64,000 nucleotides of DNA from Prorocentrum cordatum. Taxonomy: Eukaryota; Sar; Dinophyceae; Prorocentrales; Prorocentraceae. Below, piece after piece: positions 61,251-64,000 of the stretch. The stretch is taken from positions 276,037-340,036 of the forward strand of contig CAUYUJ010014603.1 of NCBI GenBank assembly GCA_963575745.1, in the 5' to 3' direction. How positions within the stretch are numbered: the stretch's first letter is position 1; the number at the start of each line of letters is the position of its first letter. The position numbers and the translations under genes were made by a program. The notes under the pieces were generated by a model. The model worked only from the letters and a program-made list of their open reading frames with translations. It made no database searches and had not been told where the DNA came from.

Positions 61251-61334
61251 AGTCTATGTGATGCAAGCGATGCTGTGCAGTGTATGTGGTGCAAGCTATG
61301 CTATGGAATCTATGTGAAGCAAGATATGTGGCGT

Positions 61335-61530
61335 CGACGAGGAGGCGACGGGGCAGCGACTGCGGCAACATAGCAGCCAGAGCAGGACACCAGCCCAGAC
61401 AACGGCCGGCGACAAGGCGGCGACCGGGCGGCAACATAGCCGCCAGAGTGGCACACCAGCCCAGACGACGGGCGGCGACGAGGCGGCGACAGGGCGGCGA
61501 CGGCAGCAACATAGCCGCTTGAGAGGCACA
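61335..61530 (+). repeat. GGCGGCGACAGGGCGGCGAC direct repeats
   Basis: A ~70-bp segment with GCAACATAGC, AGCCAGAG and CACCAGCCCAGAC is present about three times (from 61370, 61430 and 61505). No gene. Confidence 0.65.
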
Positions 61531-61599
61531 GCAGCCCGGCTCCCTATAACAGAATCCCAAATGCAAAAACTGTTTGGGGGTCTGTAAATTATACACACA

Positions 61600-61790
61600 T
61601 ATAAGCCCACATCTATATATATAGATATATGTATATATATATATCAATATAACTATAGCTGCAAATGCAACTGGAACTGCAACTATAACTACAACTATAT
61701 CTACAAACGTACATACGCATGCAACTACGACTACAATTATAACTATACGTATGACTATAATTATAACTACAACTATATGTGCATGCCACC
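61600..61790 (+). repeat. AT-rich ATAACTACAACTATA repeats
   Basis: Short (TA)n followed by ACTATAACTACAACTATATC-type units. Confidence 0.8.
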
Positions 61791-61929
61791 GTGCCCTCAG
61801 CACGTAGTGGAGTGTGCCGAAGGCACATGCAACAATGATATGTAGAAGGTTCGTAAGGTTCGTAAGGGCCCACACCCTGGTTTCCCAGGCGCTACTAAGA
61901 GCTACTGGGCGCTGCCGGGCGCTGCCGGG

Positions 61930-62550
61930 GTGTGTCGCACGGGCCTTTGGGGCAGTGGCCCCGCCCAACAGGGCCCCAAAACGGGCGAAGAGGGTCCCGA
62001 GAAGTTCTGGGCAGGGTCAAAGAGGCCCCCGAGACGGCCCAAGAGCTTTCCAAGACGCCCAAATGAGATGGCCTCAAGACTCAAGAAGGCTCAAGAAGCC
62101 TTCGAGACGCCCCAAGATAGCCCCAAGAGCCTTCTTAAGAGGGCCCCGAGAGGGCCTCCAAGGAATTTCAATGTCTTCGAGGTTATCCACTTTTCTAGCT
62201 CCCGACGCTGCAAGGCGTCCCATGAGGTCCTCAAGACCGCCACGGCCACAGAGGCCCTCAAGAGGGCCCAAAGACGACCCAAGAGGGCTCCAAGACGGCC
62301 CAAGAGGCGCCCAAGACGGCCCAAGACGGCCCCAGAGCGGCCCCAACAAAGGCCGAAAAGGGGGAGCCTTCCGCCCCGAGAAGCCCCGAGGAGGCCCCCA
62401 AGAGGCCCCCGAGAGGGCCCTAGAGGCCCCCAAGAGGCCCCCAAACAGCCCCTCAGGAGGCCCCCGAGAGGCCTCGACGAGATCCCAACGACCATCCAGG
62501 AGGCGTCAGACCTACAACCCAGGCACGGTGGCGGGATGGTCCGAAGGCCA
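61930..62550 (+). repeat. GGCCCCCAAGAGGCC satellite with conserved terminal module
   Basis: Degenerate AAGACGGCCC / AAGAGGCCCC units, ending in ACCCAGGCACGGTGGCGGGA, TGGTCCGAAGG (62517-62546). Confidence 0.75.
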
Positions 62551-62569
62551 CTAGATGTGGGTGTGTATA

Positions 62570-62667
62570 TACATTGATATATACATACATACATACATAC
62601 ATCCATCCATCCATCCATCCATCCATCGATCCATCCATCCATCCATCCATACATACATACATGCATG

Positions 62668-62707
<40 letters not shown>

Positions 62708-62735
62708 CATGCATACATACATACATACATACGCC
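62570..62735 (+). repeat. composite tetranucleotide array: CATA, CCAT, GGCA, CATA
   Basis: (CATA)n, (CCAT)n with one CGAT, (CATA)n, (GGCA)n, (CATA)n in succession. The only long tetranucleotide blocks in the window. Confidence 0.95.
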
Positions 62736-62879
62736 ACCGTGCCGCTGGGTACGGAATGGGCGTGTCCTCAGATCCTCTCACTACCCTCTGAGCCTCAATC
62801 CTTACCCCTGAGGAATATAAAGGGGCCTAAATTTCCGGTTTCTCCGGGGCTTGACGCATGTCCCCTGGAGCTCGTCAGG

Positions 62880-63479
62880 TCTCGTCGCGTGACTTTTTCG
62901 GGCCCAAGAGGGCCCGAAGACGGGCCAAGGGGACCCCTAAGAGGCCTCCAAGACGGCCCCAGACGGCCTGAGTCACCGAAGAATCGGCCCAAGACGCCCA
63001 AAATGGCCCCCAGACGGCCCAAGAGGCCTTCAAGACGCCCAAAGAGGCCTCCAAGAGGCCTCCTAAAAGGGCCCCAGGAGGCCAAAATCACTGATTTCCT
63101 TTTGGGTGGCTGAAGGATTTTGACGTTCTCGCCTTATCGGCTTGGTTTCCCGACAATCCCCGGCGGTCCTAGAGGCCAAAACAGCCCAAGAGGGCTCCGA
63201 GACAGTCCAAGAGACGCCCAAAACGGCCCAAGAGGGTCCCGAGACGGCCTCAAAAGGGGCAAAAAAGATGGAACACGAACCGAACATCCGAACCTTCCGC
63301 ACCAAGAGCCCCCCAGGAGGCCCCGGGGCCCCCAAGAAACCCAGAGGAGGCCCAAGACGGCCCTCAAGAGACGTCCAAACTGCCTCCAAGAGGCCCCTGA
63401 GAAGACTCACACGAAATCCAAACGAACATCCAATAAGCTCCGCACCCACAACCCAGGCACGGTGGCGGGATGGACCGAA

Positions 63480-63480
<1 letters not shown>
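62880..63480 (+). repeat. GGCCCAAGACGGCCC satellite with conserved terminal module
   Basis: Second satellite block, interrupted at 63075-63165, ending ACCCAGGCACGGTGGCGGGA, TGGACCGAAGG at 63443-63471 and followed at once by (TA)n. Confidence 0.75.
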
Positions 63481-63512
<32 letters not shown>

Positions 63513-64000
63513 GATATATAGATCGTTATATACGTATATATGCATATACATATACATATACATATACATATATATATATATATGTAAGCGTGCACACTCA
63601 CTTTCACTCACTCATTCATACATGCATGCAATCATGCATACATACACACATGCATGCAGACAGACAGGCAGGCAGACATGCAACATCCATGCATGCATAC
63701 AGGCAGACACACCGACCTACACATATACATACATATACATATATATATATATATGCATACATATATATACGTACACACAGACGCAATCATATACACAATT
63801 ATGTATATAAGTATGCATGGTCAAACGTACATGTATATTCATATACCAACTAAACCATGTACGCTTATGCACATGCAAACACGTATCCACCTACATATAT
63901 GTACCATGGACATGCATATATACACACATATGCATAAGCATAACCATATGCACATCTATTCGCGTACACCTACATATGTTCATGCATACACATATACATG
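63480..64000 (+). repeat. (TA)n, (CATA)n and ACATATACAT-rich microsatellite DNA
   Basis: TATATATA stretches at 63483-63515 and 63570-63585, then CATGCATG/CATACA and GGCAGACA units to the window end. No gene. Confidence 0.9.

Noticed and set aside
62570-62735. Tetranucleotide blocks as a CRISPR array
   Set aside because: They are uninterrupted microsatellites with no spacers, in an evidently eukaryotic sequence.

Overview
This window looks like nuclear DNA of a dinoflagellate. The reasons are: high GC with long simple-sequence arrays; a few short GC-rich exons in a sea of repeats; a KH-domain protein of the kind typical of dinoflagellates; two 35-nt GT-AG introns; and a degenerate copy of the dinoflagellate spliced leader just upstream of the best-conserved gene. 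Species cannot be fixed from the sequence. There are no operons, and I see no tRNA, rRNA or CRISPR array. Most long open frames here are translations of triplet arrays and are not genes.

Genes. The firmest are (i) a HAD-family hydrolase resembling pyrimidine 5'-nucleotidases (34908-36207, minus, two exons) and (ii) a KH-domain RNA-binding protein (1075-3010, minus, three exons seen). Others are coding by reading-frame continuity but are not recognised: 15220-16093 (-), 17479-18466 (-), a Cys-rich protein at 26280-27606 (-), 30484-30668 (-), 32998-33905 (-), 40121-40487 (strand unclear), 45428-45747 (+), 47161-47838 (-), 50480-51330 (-), 54534-55028 (-) and 55944-56268 (-). Several have ends outside what I can resolve.

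Intron-like elements. The main result is that many of these reading frames are interrupted by 150-250 bp elements with terminal inverted repeats (TIRs), flanked by 3-5 bp direct repeats. Deleting the element plus one direct repeat restores one uninterrupted frame, yet none of the possible junctions is GT-AG. This is seen for family T in the KH gene, at 15.5 kb, 26.6 kb, 33.4 kb and 40.2 kb, for family Q at 1282-1498, and probably for families J and K at 50.7-51.2 kb. Family T has a long outer stem with two GC-rich inner hairpins, so a single strand would fold as a T or three-armed shape. At least a dozen other short TIR or repeat families (here called A, B, D-H, L-N, P, R) are scattered between exons and nested in one another. 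Family letters are local labels invented for this annotation.

Regional layout. 1-4 kb: KH gene and its elements. 4-15 kb: elements of families A, D-H and P, GGCCCCAAGAGG-type satellites, and a GGGCTATA array with a GGGCAC array beside it (8.37-9.16 kb). 15-19 kb: two minus-strand coding regions and a degenerate TGTGGTGCAAGCTA repeat. 19-25 kb: GGA/GAT arrays and family B copies. 25-36 kb: the densest gene/element mosaic (Cys-rich gene, HAD gene). 36-48 kb: isolated exons, families F, H, M, N, T. 48-56 kb: a 1.5 kb CAT-type array plus three small minus-strand genes. 56.3-61.3 kb: three diverged ~1.4 kb higher-order repeat units built of CGA arrays and ~300 bp GCGCGC-rich modules. 61.3-64 kb: AAGAGGCCC satellites, tetranucleotide arrays and TA-rich microsatellite.
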